Shown here: in pieces, positions 8,453 to 16,572 of the stretch
How positions within the stretch are numbered: the stretch's first letter is position 1
How the letters are laid out: each line of letters starts with the position of its first letter
NCBI RefSeq assembly: GCF_007680605.1
Contig: NZ_VEIO01000011.1
Coordinates: 1-64,000, forward strand
Source: Paenibacillus xylanexedens
GTDB lineage: Bacteria; Bacillota; Bacilli; Paenibacillales; Paenibacillaceae
Length of the DNA stretch: 64,000 nucleotides
Reading direction: 5' to 3'
Position numbers and translations under genes: made by a program
The notes under the pieces: generated by a model
Databases searched by the model: none
Told to the model about the DNA's origin: nothing
Seen by the model: only the letters and a program-made list of their open reading frames with translations

Positions 8453-9064
8453 TTACTTCGCTGCCGCGTAACGTTTGTTTACTTCATCCCAGTTGATTAC
8501 ATTCCAGAATGCACCGATGTAATCAGGACGTTTGTTTTGATATTTCAGGTAGTATGCGTGCTCCCAAACGTCAAGACCCAGAACTGGAGTCAGACCTTCG
8601 AAGAGTGGGCTGTCTTGGTTAGGCGTGCTAGTGATGGACAATTTGCCATCTTTGCCTACAACGAGCCATGCCCAGCCGGAACCGAAACGAGTTGTAGCTG
8701 CTTTAGCGAAGTCTTCTTTGAACTTGTCAAAGCCGCCCAGTTCGCTGTCGATTGCTGCTGCGATGTCACCTGTAGGTGCGCCGCCGCCGTTTGGTCCGAT
8801 GATTTCCCAGAACAAGCTGTGGTTAGCATGTCCGCCACCGTTGTTACGAACCGCTGTGCGGATGCTTTCCGGTACGCTGTCCAGGTTAGCGATCAGATCT
8901 TCCAAACTTTTGTCTTGCAGTTCAGGAGCGCTTTCCAGAGCTGCGTTCAAGTTAGTTACGTAAGTGTTGTGATGGCGATCGTGGTGGATTTCCATCGTTT
9001 GTGCATCGATATGTGGTTCCAGTGCATCGTTAGCGTAAGGGAGTGCTGGTAATTGAAAAGCCAT
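8453..9064 (-). CDS. sodA: Superoxide dismutase (Mn/Fe family)
   Basis: A 203-residue cytosolic enzyme that dismutates superoxide. It starts MAFQLPALPYANDALEPHID and carries the metal-binding histidines in TMEIHHDRHHNTYV and GGGHANHSLFWE, and DVWEHAYYLKYQNKR near the C-terminus. Gly in GGGHANHS and the overall sequence favour manganese, as in Bacillus SodA, but metal use cannot be proved from sequence. The ATG at 9064 is preferred over the longer frame because AGGAGG lies about 10 bases upstream and the homologous N-terminus begins there. It has a promoter at 9135-9163 and its own terminator. A second SOD-domain gene lies at 19050-20348. Confidence 0.97.
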   Translation of the reverse strand: MAFQLPALPYANDALEPHIDAQTMEIHHDRHHNTYVTNLNAALESAPELQDKSLEDLIANLDSVPESIRTAVRNNGGGHANHSLFWEIIGPNGGGAPTGDIAAAIDSELGGFDKFKEDFAKAATTRFGSGWAWLVVGKDGKLSITSTPNQDSPLFEGLTPVLGLDVWEHAYYLKYQNKRPDYIGAFWNVINWDEVNKRYAAAK

Positions 9065-9134
9065 AGTGAAATACCTCCTGAGATTTTGTGATTTGTTGTT
9101 AAGGTACATATGTAATAATACCCTTGCCATTATT

Positions 9135-9163
9135 ATTAAACCGCATTCGGGATAATTAATCAA
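9135..9163 (-). promoter_or_regulatory. Sigma-A-type promoter of sodA
   Basis: On the minus strand TTGATT (9158-9163) and TTTAAT (9135-9140) are separated by exactly 17 bp, about 70 bp upstream of the sodA start codon. Confidence 0.6.
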
Positions 9164-9294
9164 CATTTTTGTTTATTAAGTCCCCCGAACCGTTAATCAA
9201 AAGCCGGGCCAGAGATAACAAACATATTTTACCCATTATGAATAAAATTATGAGATTTCGACGGGGAAAATCGTTAAAATTCGAATATATTCAA

Positions 9295-9308
9295 TGTAAA
9301 CGTTTACA
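9295..9308. promoter_or_regulatory. cre-like operator (CcpA) between sodA and the GNAT gene
   Basis: TGTAAACGTTTACA is a perfect 14-base palindrome and fits the cre consensus TGWNANCGNTNWCA at every position. A second site with a matching right half (AAGCGCTTTCA) follows within 8 bp. It lies about 170 bp upstream of the acetyltransferase and 130 bp upstream of the sodA promoter. Which gene it controls is not clear. Confidence 0.6.
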
Positions 9309-9481
9309 ATAAAGCGCTTTCAGAAGAAAATGCGTGTTTTATGGAGAAAAGTATGGTTTAATTGACGAAGAAGCGGTATTTTCTCGTTTTTTGTCATTAT
9401 ATGAACATCGGGTTTTTGGTAAAAGGGGATACCCTTTTTGGTAAAACCTCATCTAAGCTAACGAAAAGGGAGATTTAAGAC

Positions 9482-9907
9482 ATGCACGTTCGTTCCTTTC
9501 AGTTGAGTGATGCAAGCCAGATGACGGAGCTTCTCCAGGTTGCACTATCGGAAGAGTGTTATGAGAACACGATGGGCCCGTTTGCCCGTCAATTGTCATG
9601 GGATTCTGACCTGATCATGGTTGCGGAAGAAGAGGGAGACCTCGTGGGCGCTTTGATTGGTACGATTGATCAAAACCAGGGATGCATCTACCGTATTGCG
9701 GTTCATCCAGACTATCGTCGCCGCGGCGTCGGTAAAACACTTGTCGAGGCTATGGAACAGCGGTTCCAGCAGCGTAAAGTCAGCCAGATTTGGGTGGCTG
9801 GTGATGAGCACAACAAAGCAGCCATGCCTTTGTATGAAGCAATGGGATATGGGGCCAATAAGATTCTGAGTGCTTTTCAGAAACTTAGTATTTTGTCCAA
9901 GGCTTAA
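9482..9907 (+). CDS. GNAT family N-acetyltransferase
   Basis: A 141-residue single-domain acetyltransferase. The acetyl-CoA pyrophosphate loop is in VHPDYRRRGVGKTLVEAME (the R/Q-x-x-G-x-G/A motif), preceded by the beta strand IYRIAV and followed by the fold-closing AMPLYEAMGY. The size and order suggest a YpeA-like enzyme. The acceptor substrate is unknown. The ATG follows AAGGGAG, and a hairpin terminator at 9968 ends the unit. Confidence 0.9.
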   Translation: MHVRSFQLSDASQMTELLQVALSEECYENTMGPFARQLSWDSDLIMVAEEEGDLVGALIGTIDQNQGCIYRIAVHPDYRRRGVGKTLVEAMEQRFQQRKVSQIWVAGDEHNKAAMPLYEAMGYGANKILSAFQKLSILSKA

Positions 9908-9967
9908 TCGATGTAGGTAAATTCGGTGTAGTTAGACAAAGAAATAAAGAGATTTTCATTTCATATT

Positions 9968-10013
9968 AGGCATATCTGTGCACGCATCATGGCGTGAGAG
10001 ATATGCCTTTCTA
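9968..10013 (+). terminator. Terminator after the GNAT gene
   Basis: The perfect ten-base arms AGGCATATCT and AGATATGCCT enclose a 21-base loop and are followed by TTTCTATTT. Confidence 0.7.
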
Positions 10014-10202
10014 TTTGTATGAGGAGGAGTCGGCTGATATGCATCCTGTTTCCTTTTTCCCAAAGCGTGTATAAAAGATTGTAATTGTCTGTATGCTGGT
10101 GGGCATCTCCAATTGTTTCGCTCTTCCAAATAGAGTAGACTGAAAAGGAGAACGACCAAGGTTATGCGTCATAATCTACAAACTGATAAATGAGGTGTCT
10201 CT

Positions 10203-10808
10203 TTGAATTCTAATATGCCTTCTATGGAGCATTCGACGTTTGAGGAGCAGAATCAGAAGCCTGTCCCCAAGCAAGCAGGGAAGTCCTGGTCAGCCGAATT
10301 GTGGGACTGGGTGAAGACCATTGTGGTGGCTTTTGTGATCATGATGCTGCTTAACCTGTTTGTATTCAATCTGTCGATGGTCAAAGGACAGTCTATGCAG
10401 CCAACGCTGGTCGAGTCTGATCGTCTGTTTGTGAACAAGATGGTCTATCATTTCGGTGAACCGGCCCGGTCGGATGTGATCGTTCTTCGTGATCCGAGTG
10501 AAGATGCAGGCAAGAAAGATTTTCTGGTGAAACGAATCGTCGGACTTCCTGGAGATACAATTGAGGTCAAGGACCATCATCTATATGTAAATGGTGTACG
10601 GCAGGCAGAGAGTTATACCGACATTGAGGTACAGGACCCGGATTTTGGACCGCTAACGCTGGCATCGGATCATTTCTTCGTCATGGGAGATAATCGTCAT
10701 GAAGGCAAAAGCAAGGACAGCCGTGTGTTCGGGAGTATCACTTCCAGCGAGATTGTCGGCAAAGCCGAGTTTATTTTCTGGCCATTCTCCGAGATGAAAA
10801 AGCTGTAA
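10203..10808 (+). CDS. lepB: Type I signal peptidase
   Basis: A 201-residue membrane protease that removes signal peptides from secreted proteins. One transmembrane segment at about residues 37-60 (VKTIVVAFVIMMLLNLFVF) is followed by the catalytic Ser in VKGQSMQPTL, the catalytic Lys in DFLVKRIVGLPGD and the box GDNRHEGKSKDSRVFG. The N-terminal cytoplasmic tail of about 35 residues is longer than in some Bacillus Sip proteins. TTG is the start: GAGGTG lies 8 bases upstream and no in-frame ATG is better placed. Confidence 0.95.
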   Translation: MNSNMPSMEHSTFEEQNQKPVPKQAGKSWSAELWDWVKTIVVAFVIMMLLNLFVFNLSMVKGQSMQPTLVESDRLFVNKMVYHFGEPARSDVIVLRDPSEDAGKKDFLVKRIVGLPGDTIEVKDHHLYVNGVRQAESYTDIEVQDPDFGPLTLASDHFFVMGDNRHEGKSKDSRVFGSITSSEIVGKAEFIFWPFSEMKKL

Positions 10809-10992
10809 AATGTTGGACCACAACAACTTCGAAGCGCAATTTGCGTTTAACCATACAGGCACGTAGACTGTACATTTAATCGTATAAAAGATATATATCG
10901 TTATAGTTCAGCGCCTGGTCTCTTAAGTGAGGCGGGCGTTCATTGTTTAAGGATAACGAGATTACGTGCCTGAAAGAAAAGAGGGAAGAACA

Positions 10993-12951
10993 ATGACGAA
11001 CGTACGGACCGGGGCAGCACAGGCCGCCTCCGTATGGGAAGCGTTAAAGCAGGAGATCAAGGCGGCAGGCCCGGAACTGGGAATAGATGATATCGGATTT
11101 GCTTCTGCGGACCCCTTTGTCTCTCTGAAGTCACTGCTGGAGCAGTCCCGGGATAAGGGGTATGCGTCAGGATTTGAAGAACCGGATATTGAAAAAAGAG
11201 TGCATCCCTCCCTCCCGGATGGGGAACCTGCTTCCCTGATCGCCATAGCTGTAGCTTATCCGTCCAAAATGGTCAATCCGCCGAAGTCGGAGCCTGGTGC
11301 GTACCGCGGTATTCTCGCCCGTTCGGCTTGGGGGCAGGATTATCACCAGGTGCTTCGCGCGGCGATGGACAAGCTGGTGAATTTTATCCGCGAACGCGTA
11401 CCGGAAGCAATCATTGAAAGTATGGTGGATACAGGAGCGCTTGTGGATCGTGCTGTCTCGCAACGGGCGGGGATCGGGTTCAGTGCCAAGAACTGTTCGA
11501 TTATATCGCCCAAATTCGGTTCATGGATATTCCTTGGTGAGCTTGTCACGAACATTCCGTTCCCGCCGGATACTCCCGTGACCGAGGATTGCGGCGAATG
11601 CACGAAATGCATTGATGCCTGTCCTACAGGTGCCCTGGTTGGCCCTGGGCAGTTGAACGCGCAACGCTGCATTTCTTTTCTGACCCAGACTAAAGGGTTC
11701 CTGGATGAAGAGTTTATGTTAAAAATCGGAAACCGTTTGTACGGTTGTGATACATGTCAGATTGTATGTCCGAAAAATCGGGGCAAAAACTGGGATCATC
11801 ATCCCGAGTTTCATCCCGATCCTGAGGTTGTTAAGCCTTTGCTGCTGCCGTTGCTGGATATCGGTAACCGTGAATTCAAGGAACGTTTCGGTCAAAGCTC
11901 TGCTGCGTGGCGGGGCAAAAAGCCGATCCAGCGCAATGCGGTCATTGCACTAGGCAATTTCAAAGACAAAAGCGCTGTACCGAAACTAACGCAGGTACTG
12001 AAGCGTGATCCGCGTCCGGAACTGCGGGGAACCGCTGCCTGGGCGCTGAGCAGAATTGGAGGAGAAGACGCCATGAGAGCTATTGGGGAAGCTGCCGCGA
12101 TCGAACAAGATGGTAACGTGCTAAGTATGCTGCAGAAGGCCAAGGAAAGATTGTTATCGTCCGAGACCTTACCCGATCGACCGCAGGCGGAGCAAGTAAA
12201 TGTGGGGAAGCAAGAACAAGTGAAGAAACAAGAACAGGCAGATACAGTTGAAGCTGTGCAACACACACAAACCGAACTTGTATCTCAGATAAGAGATACA
12301 GAGTTTGGAAGGGACATACAGTGGGCTACGAACGTCAGGAAGAGTGAAGGAGACGAGGAGCTTGAGCAGTCTGAGCAGTCTGTCTCTTCTGTCAAGCCGG
12401 AAGCAGCTGCATGGAAGCCATCCGCCGTAACCGGGCTTCACGGCACGCCTGTGTACTATGATGAGGTGCTGACACCGATCGGGACACTTACCTTATGCGC
12501 AACCGATGAGGGACTGTGTCATATCGATTTTGGAGCTTTTCATGTTCGGGAAGCTCATCTGCAACAGTGGGCCCGTACGTGGGTCGGTGAATACCGATAT
12601 GAGAAAAACGAAGAGAAGCTCAGCGAAGCTGCGGGGCAGCTAAAGCAGTATTTTGCTGGGGAAAGAACGACATTTGACTTGCAGCTTAAGCAGTATGGGA
12701 CTGCATTCCAGCTACAAGTTTGGGAGGTTCTGTCCGATATATCTTATGGAGAAGCCTTAACCCACCAAGAGGTTGCGGAAAAGATCGGCAGGCCCAAGGC
12801 TGTACGTGCAGTTTTGGATGCTATTAGCAAGAACCCGATCCCGATTATTATTCCCTGTCATCGCATGAGCGGTAAAGACGGCACCCTGGTGGGTTACGCA
12901 GGCGGTCTGCAAACCAAGGAGCAATTGCTCGCATTGGAGCAGCAATCGTAA
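10993..12951 (+). CDS. queG: Fusion of epoxyqueuosine reductase (QueG) and methylated-DNA-protein-cysteine methyltransferase (Ogt)
   Basis: Residues 1 to about 380 form QueG, the cobalamin-dependent iron-sulfur enzyme of the last step of tRNA queuosine synthesis. The two cluster motifs are C200-X2-C203-X2-C206-X3-C210 and C252-X2-C255-X3-C259, followed by a HEAT-like segment. Residues of about 385-475 are a Gln/Glu-rich linker. Residues of about 478-652 form a full O6-alkylguanine-DNA alkyltransferase with active-site Cys622 in IIIPCHRM, the preceding GRPKAVRAV helix with the Arg finger, and GYAGGLQTKEQLL. No stop or frameshift separates the parts. ATG at 10993 after AGGGAAG is preferred to GTG at 10966. 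The gene is 15 bp before the HD-GYP-like gene. Confidence 0.93.
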   Translation: MTNVRTGAAQAASVWEALKQEIKAAGPELGIDDIGFASADPFVSLKSLLEQSRDKGYASGFEEPDIEKRVHPSLPDGEPASLIAIAVAYPSKMVNPPKSEPGAYRGILARSAWGQDYHQVLRAAMDKLVNFIRERVPEAIIESMVDTGALVDRAVSQRAGIGFSAKNCSIISPKFGSWIFLGELVTNIPFPPDTPVTEDCGECTKCIDACPTGALVGPGQLNAQRCISFLTQTKGFLDEEFMLKIGNRLYGCDTCQIVCPKNRGKNWDHHPEFHPDPEVVKPLLLPLLDIGNREFKERFGQSSAAWRGKKPIQRNAVIALGNFKDKSAVPKLTQVLKRDPRPELRGTAAWALSRIGGEDAMRAIGEAAAIEQDGNVLSMLQKAKERLLSSETLPDRPQAEQVNVGKQEQVKKQEQADTVEAVQHTQTELVSQIRDTEFGRDIQWATNVRKSEGDEELEQSEQSVSSVKPEAAAWKPSAVTGLHGTPVYYDEVLTPIGTLTLCATDEGLCHIDFGAFHVREAHLQQWARTWVGEYRYEKNEEKLSEAAGQLKQYFAGERTTFDLQLKQYGTAFQLQVWEVLSDISYGEALTHQEVAEKIGRPKAVRAVLDAISKNPIPIIIPCHRMSGKDGTLVGYAGGLQTKEQLLALEQQS

Positions 12952-12966
12952 GAGCGGGGGACGTTC

Positions 12967-13992
12967 ATGAAGTATGTAAACGTGGAAAGCGTGGAGGCGG
13001 GAGAGATTCTGGGCAAGACAGTGTACTCCAGTAACGGTACAGTATTGTTGTCTGCCGGAGTCGAACTCACCGTGTTTATGGTCAATACGCTGAAGCGTAT
13101 CGGGGTTACCACGCTGTACATCCAGGATGAAGCTTATAAAGATGTAGAGATAGAAGATATTCTGGATGAAGCTACGAAACGGGCCATTATCAATGAGATG
13201 AGTGTTACGCTGGAAGCGGTACGGTCCGGAAAAGACTGGAGTCCGAAGAAAGTCGCGCTTAGTATAGACAAATTGTTGAATGATGTGCTAAACGGGCGAG
13301 AATTGTTGGTGCAGTTAACCGATATCCGAACCCAAGACAATGCACAATATGTTCATGCGATGAATGTCTGTTTGTTGTCTTCGGTTATTGGGCTGAATAT
13401 GGGGCTTAACTACAATCAACTCAAGGATCTGGCTGTAGGCGCCCTGCTACATGATATTGGAAAAGTAGGCGAAATCCCTGGCACCATGCCTTCTTCAAAG
13501 CTGCATCATACATGGCGTGGCTTTGAAGTGATCAAGAATAAACGTGAGTTCAGCTTGCTTGTTGCACACACTGCGCTACAGCATCATGAGCATGAAGATG
13601 GCACTGGTGTACCAAGAGGCATCAGGGGCAAAGATATCCATCTATTCGCCAAAATTGTAAGTGCGGCTAACATCTATGATAATCTCATTAACGGTTTGTC
13701 AGGCAGCAGCATGCTGCCGCATGAAGCGTGTGAGGAGATGATGGCGATGTCCGGAACGAAGCTTGACCGGGATATCCTGATTGAGTTTAACAAAAGTGTA
13801 TCCGTATATCCCAACGGGACGGCCGTTCGGTTGTCTACGAAGGAAACGGGCGTCATTGTCCGCCAGCACCGTGGTCTGCCGGGCAGACCAATCATTCGGG
13901 TGGCTCGCGGTAGCACACGTTATTCGTTAGATGTCGTTGAGATTGATTTGGCTAAACAAACAACGGTCTTTATTGAAGGTGTGCTGACTTAA
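12967..13992 (+). CDS. HD-GYP-type phosphohydrolase domain protein
   Basis: A 341-residue protein. The N-terminal 60-70 residues (AGEILGKTVYSSNGTVLLSAG) resemble the domain found before many HD-GYP domains. The HD motif is in GALLHDIGKVGE, and the second motif HHEHEDGTGVPRGI matches HHExxDGxGYP except that GYP is GVP. The C-terminal 60 residues form a small beta-rich domain. HD-GYP proteins often hydrolyse cyclic di-GMP, but the altered GYP and an unknown partner leave the activity open. It lies 15 bp after queG-ogt and is probably cotranscribed. Confidence 0.8.
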   Translation: MKYVNVESVEAGEILGKTVYSSNGTVLLSAGVELTVFMVNTLKRIGVTTLYIQDEAYKDVEIEDILDEATKRAIINEMSVTLEAVRSGKDWSPKKVALSIDKLLNDVLNGRELLVQLTDIRTQDNAQYVHAMNVCLLSSVIGLNMGLNYNQLKDLAVGALLHDIGKVGEIPGTMPSSKLHHTWRGFEVIKNKREFSLLVAHTALQHHEHEDGTGVPRGIRGKDIHLFAKIVSAANIYDNLINGLSGSSMLPHEACEEMMAMSGTKLDRDILIEFNKSVSVYPNGTAVRLSTKETGVIVRQHRGLPGRPIIRVARGSTRYSLDVVEIDLAKQTTVFIEGVLT

Positions 13993-14171
13993 AGCAGGAA
14001 AACTGGAAAATGCGTTTGCTCAGGACGTGTGGAAATGCTATGATAACTCTCAGGAAATCCGGTCGGTGTTATGTTTTGCATCATGGTATAAATCTTCATC
14101 ACTCATGATGTGTACAAGCACAGATCATCAGTTTTTTTAGATTGCATATTGCATACAGAGGTGTCTAAGAG

Positions 14172-14435
14172 ATGGAGATTGTAATACCGATTATTACATT
14201 GATTGTGGGTCTGGTCGGTGGATTTTTCATCGGGGTGTTTTACCTGCGTAAGCAGCTTGAGAAAATGCAAAGCGACCCTGACATGTTACAGAAAATGGCC
14301 AAGCAAATGGGTTATAACCTGAATGGCAAGCAAATGCAGCGTGCCCAGCAGATGATGAAGAACCAGCAACCAGGCGCCAAAATGCCTCAGCCGACTCAAC
14401 ATCCTGCGCGTAAAAACTCGGGCCGCCGAAAATAA
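14172..14435 (+). CDS. YneF-family (UPF0154) small membrane protein
   Basis: An 87-residue protein with one N-terminal transmembrane segment (VIPIITLIVGLVGGFFIGVFYLRKQLEKM), the conserved DPDMLQKMAKQMGYNLNGKQMQRAQQMMK of UPF0154, and a basic, Pro/Gln-rich tail of about 20 residues that is longer than in the roughly 72-residue Bacillus YneF. The function of the family is unknown. It precedes folE by about 55 bp. Confidence 0.85.
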   Translation: MEIVIPIITLIVGLVGGFFIGVFYLRKQLEKMQSDPDMLQKMAKQMGYNLNGKQMQRAQQMMKNQQPGAKMPQPTQHPARKNSGRRK

Positions 14436-14491
14436 TAGCTGTGGGTAATTAAGTCGCTCGCAGGATGTGGTTCGAAAGGAGGCGCTTGGCA

Positions 14492-15085
14492 GTGGCTGGC
14501 GTGAAAGATTATTTGAATTCCAAAGTATCCGACAATCGGGAGAAGATCGAGTATCATGTCGAACAGATTCTCAAATTGATCGGAGAAGATAGCACACGTG
14601 AAGGGCTTCTGGAAACGCCTGCGCGTGTAACCCGGATGTACGAAGAGATTTTTGGTGGATATGAAGTGGATCCCCGTGACGTGCTCGGTGTCACCTTTGA
14701 CGAGAATCACGAAGAACTGGTCATCGTGAAAGATATCGTGTACTACAGCCAGTGCGAGCACCATATGGCACCGTTCTTTGGTAAAGTCCATATCGGATAT
14801 GTACCGAGCGGGAAAATTGTGGGTCTGAGCAAAATGGCACGTCTGGTTGAAGCGGTAACACGCCGCCTTCAAGTGCAGGAGCGAATTACATCACAGATTG
14901 CCGACATCTTGACAGAAGCGGTTGCACCCCATGGTGTGATGGTTGTCGTAGAAGGTGAGCACTTGTGCATGTGCTCCCGCGGCGTGAAGAAACCGGGCAG
15001 TAAGACAGTAACGTCTGCTGTACGTGGATCTTTCCGTGATAACCCTGCACAGCGTGCGGAGTTTCTGTCTTTGGTCAAAGAGTAA
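14492..15085 (+). CDS. folE: GTP cyclohydrolase I
   Basis: A 197-residue enzyme that converts GTP to 7,8-dihydroneopterin triphosphate, the entry to folate. It contains ETPARVTRMYEEIFGGY, the zinc ligand region YSQCEHHMAPFFGKVHIGY, GLSKMARLVE and the second Cys in GEHLCMCSRGVKKPGS. GTG at 14492 is taken as start since AAAGGAGG lies 9 bases upstream; the in-frame ATG at 14465 lies before that site. The first 25 residues are variable in the family. A terminator follows. Confidence 0.96.
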   Translation: MAGVKDYLNSKVSDNREKIEYHVEQILKLIGEDSTREGLLETPARVTRMYEEIFGGYEVDPRDVLGVTFDENHEELVIVKDIVYYSQCEHHMAPFFGKVHIGYVPSGKIVGLSKMARLVEAVTRRLQVQERITSQIADILTEAVAPHGVMVVVEGEHLCMCSRGVKKPGSKTVTSAVRGSFRDNPAQRAEFLSLVKE

Positions 15086-15090
15086 TACTA

Positions 15091-15135
15091 AATAAGCCGA
15101 GTTCCTTGGGGAACCGGCTTATTTATATAGTTTTT
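15091..15135 (+). terminator. Terminator after folE
   Basis: The arms AAGCCGAGTTCC and GGAACCGGCTT with a four-base loop are followed by TATTTATATAG and a run of eight T. Confidence 0.8.
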
Positions 15136-15196
15136 TTTCGTATTTGTCGGAGGGACTGAAACTACATATGAATTCGATAGTCGGAGGTTATGGACG

Positions 15197-16069
15197 ATGA
15201 ATATACCTTCCCAATCCAACCAACTGCCTGAGCCAGAGAAGAGCGAGTTGACTGTACAGAAAATATCCGCTGATAAGCATTCATCGCTGCGTTTGCAAAT
15301 TTGGGAGACACCGCTTATGCGCCCTGGCAGCAGTGTGCTTGATGCTTTTGCATGGGAAGAAGTGATGTGCAGACGAGTGGGAGCAGGCCATCTGCCTGTT
15401 GCTCATATATGGCGGCACCCAGATGCCTTTGTGGCCGGCTTACGCGATCGAAGGCTGCCAAGAGCAGTCGAAGCGATGGAGACTATCAGAGCTCAGGGGA
15501 CAGCTGTATGTGTAAGGCCTTCTGGTGGCGCGGCAGTTCCGTTGAATCCGGGTGTTGTGAATGTATCGCTGATATTGCCTAATCCGGGTCACGCCATTAA
15601 TATTCATGATGACTTCCGCGAGATGGCTTCGATCATTGCCGAGTCGTTAACTCCCTGGTCAACTCAGGCGCAGACCGGAGAAGTGCAGGGGGCGTTCTGT
15701 CCTGGGGATTATGATGTCAGCGTGGGTGGATTGAAATTTTGCGGTATTGCCCAGCGGCGTCAGGCCAAAGCCTACATCATTACTGCATTTATCATTGTGG
15801 AAGGTCAGGGGGATCGGCTTGCTGCGGAGGTGCGCAAATTCTATGAAGAGGCTTCGGGGGGCATAGCCGAAGGATATCCTGAGGTAAAGCATGGAACTAT
15901 GGCAAGTTTGCAGGAGCTGGCAGGGGTGCCATCCACGGCTGCGTATACGGCTTCGCTGGTACGCACACTGCGCAACAGGTATCCTCATGCAACGACAGAA
16001 CGGGTGCTTTCTGTTGATGCGGATGATGTGTTGCGGACGGCAGAACAGATGAAACAGCGCTATGATTGA
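15197..16069 (+). CDS. lipL: Octanoyl-[GcvH]:protein N-octanoyltransferase (LipL-like)
   Basis: A 290-residue member of the BPL/LplA/LipB fold. The segments VRPSGGAAVPLNPGVVNVSLI and CPGDYDVSVGGLKFCGIAQRRQ match Bacillus LipL, including the conserved cysteine before PGDYD that forms the acyl-enzyme. LipL transfers octanoyl groups from GcvH to the E2 subunits of lipoyl-dependent dehydrogenases. LplA-type ligases lack this Cys and have a further accessory domain. The start ATG at 15197 has CGGAGG 10 bases upstream. Assignment to LipL rather than LipM rests on the motif order. Confidence 0.88.
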   Translation: MNIPSQSNQLPEPEKSELTVQKISADKHSSLRLQIWETPLMRPGSSVLDAFAWEEVMCRRVGAGHLPVAHIWRHPDAFVAGLRDRRLPRAVEAMETIRAQGTAVCVRPSGGAAVPLNPGVVNVSLILPNPGHAINIHDDFREMASIIAESLTPWSTQAQTGEVQGAFCPGDYDVSVGGLKFCGIAQRRQAKAYIITAFIIVEGQGDRLAAEVRKFYEEASGGIAEGYPEVKHGTMASLQELAGVPSTAAYTASLVRTLRNRYPHATTERVLSVDADDVLRTAEQMKQRYD

Positions 16070-16142
16070 GTTCTTTTGCAGGTAGGCTTGGAATTGGTGA
16101 AGAGAGATGGTATGATGTGATTTCGGAAGGAGAGGATTTAGA

Positions 16143-16367
16143 GTGGAAACATTGCGATATACATACCTGTATGAAGTCATTTCGACAGGTGAAACATCAG
16201 AATTCAGCCAAATGGCAACCAGTAAAGAAGAGGCGGCTGCCCTGATTGTGGCACGTATTGCCGATCTGGAGTTCACAGAAGAGTCCGATATCAAACTGGG
16301 TGATCTGATCGCCATCAGCAAACAGGTTGGCGACAACTATGTAGCGTGCGAGGGCTGTGCTTCTTAA
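16143..16367 (+). CDS. Small hypothetical protein (74 aa)
   Basis: A compact acidic protein with no signal peptide, starting METLRYTYLYEV and ending with the two-cysteine tail YVACEGCAS. GTG at 16143 follows AGGAGAGG by about 9 bases, and a strong terminator follows, so the frame is likely to be expressed. I do not recognise the family. The C-terminal C-X2-C could bind metal or form a disulfide, but this is only a guess. Confidence 0.7.
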   Translation: METLRYTYLYEVISTGETSEFSQMATSKEEAAALIVARIADLEFTEESDIKLGDLIAISKQVGDNYVACEGCAS

Positions 16368-16410
16368 CATAGGTATGTTATGTATGAATTGTAATATGAA
16401 GTCGATATTG

Positions 16411-16444
16411 AGGCGAATCTCTAATGAGAGGTTCGCTTTTTTTA
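16411..16444 (+). terminator. Terminator after the 74-residue protein gene
   Basis: The arms GCGAATCTCT and AGAGGTTCGC with a four-base loop are followed by a run of seven T. Confidence 0.85.
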
Positions 16445-16572
16445 TGTGGATTTCATTGTTCGAGTCATATAACACCAATAAAGCGTGAGCTATGTCGTAT
16501 TTTGTTCAGAAAATGTTCAGAATACATTGTTATACTCATCCAAAAGCCTACAAGGAAGGGAAGGTTTAAACG

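Noticed and set aside
8441..9052. Plus-strand frame of 203 codons opposite sodA
   Set aside because: Antisense to a clear gene and starting inside the sodA terminator; composition is not protein-like.
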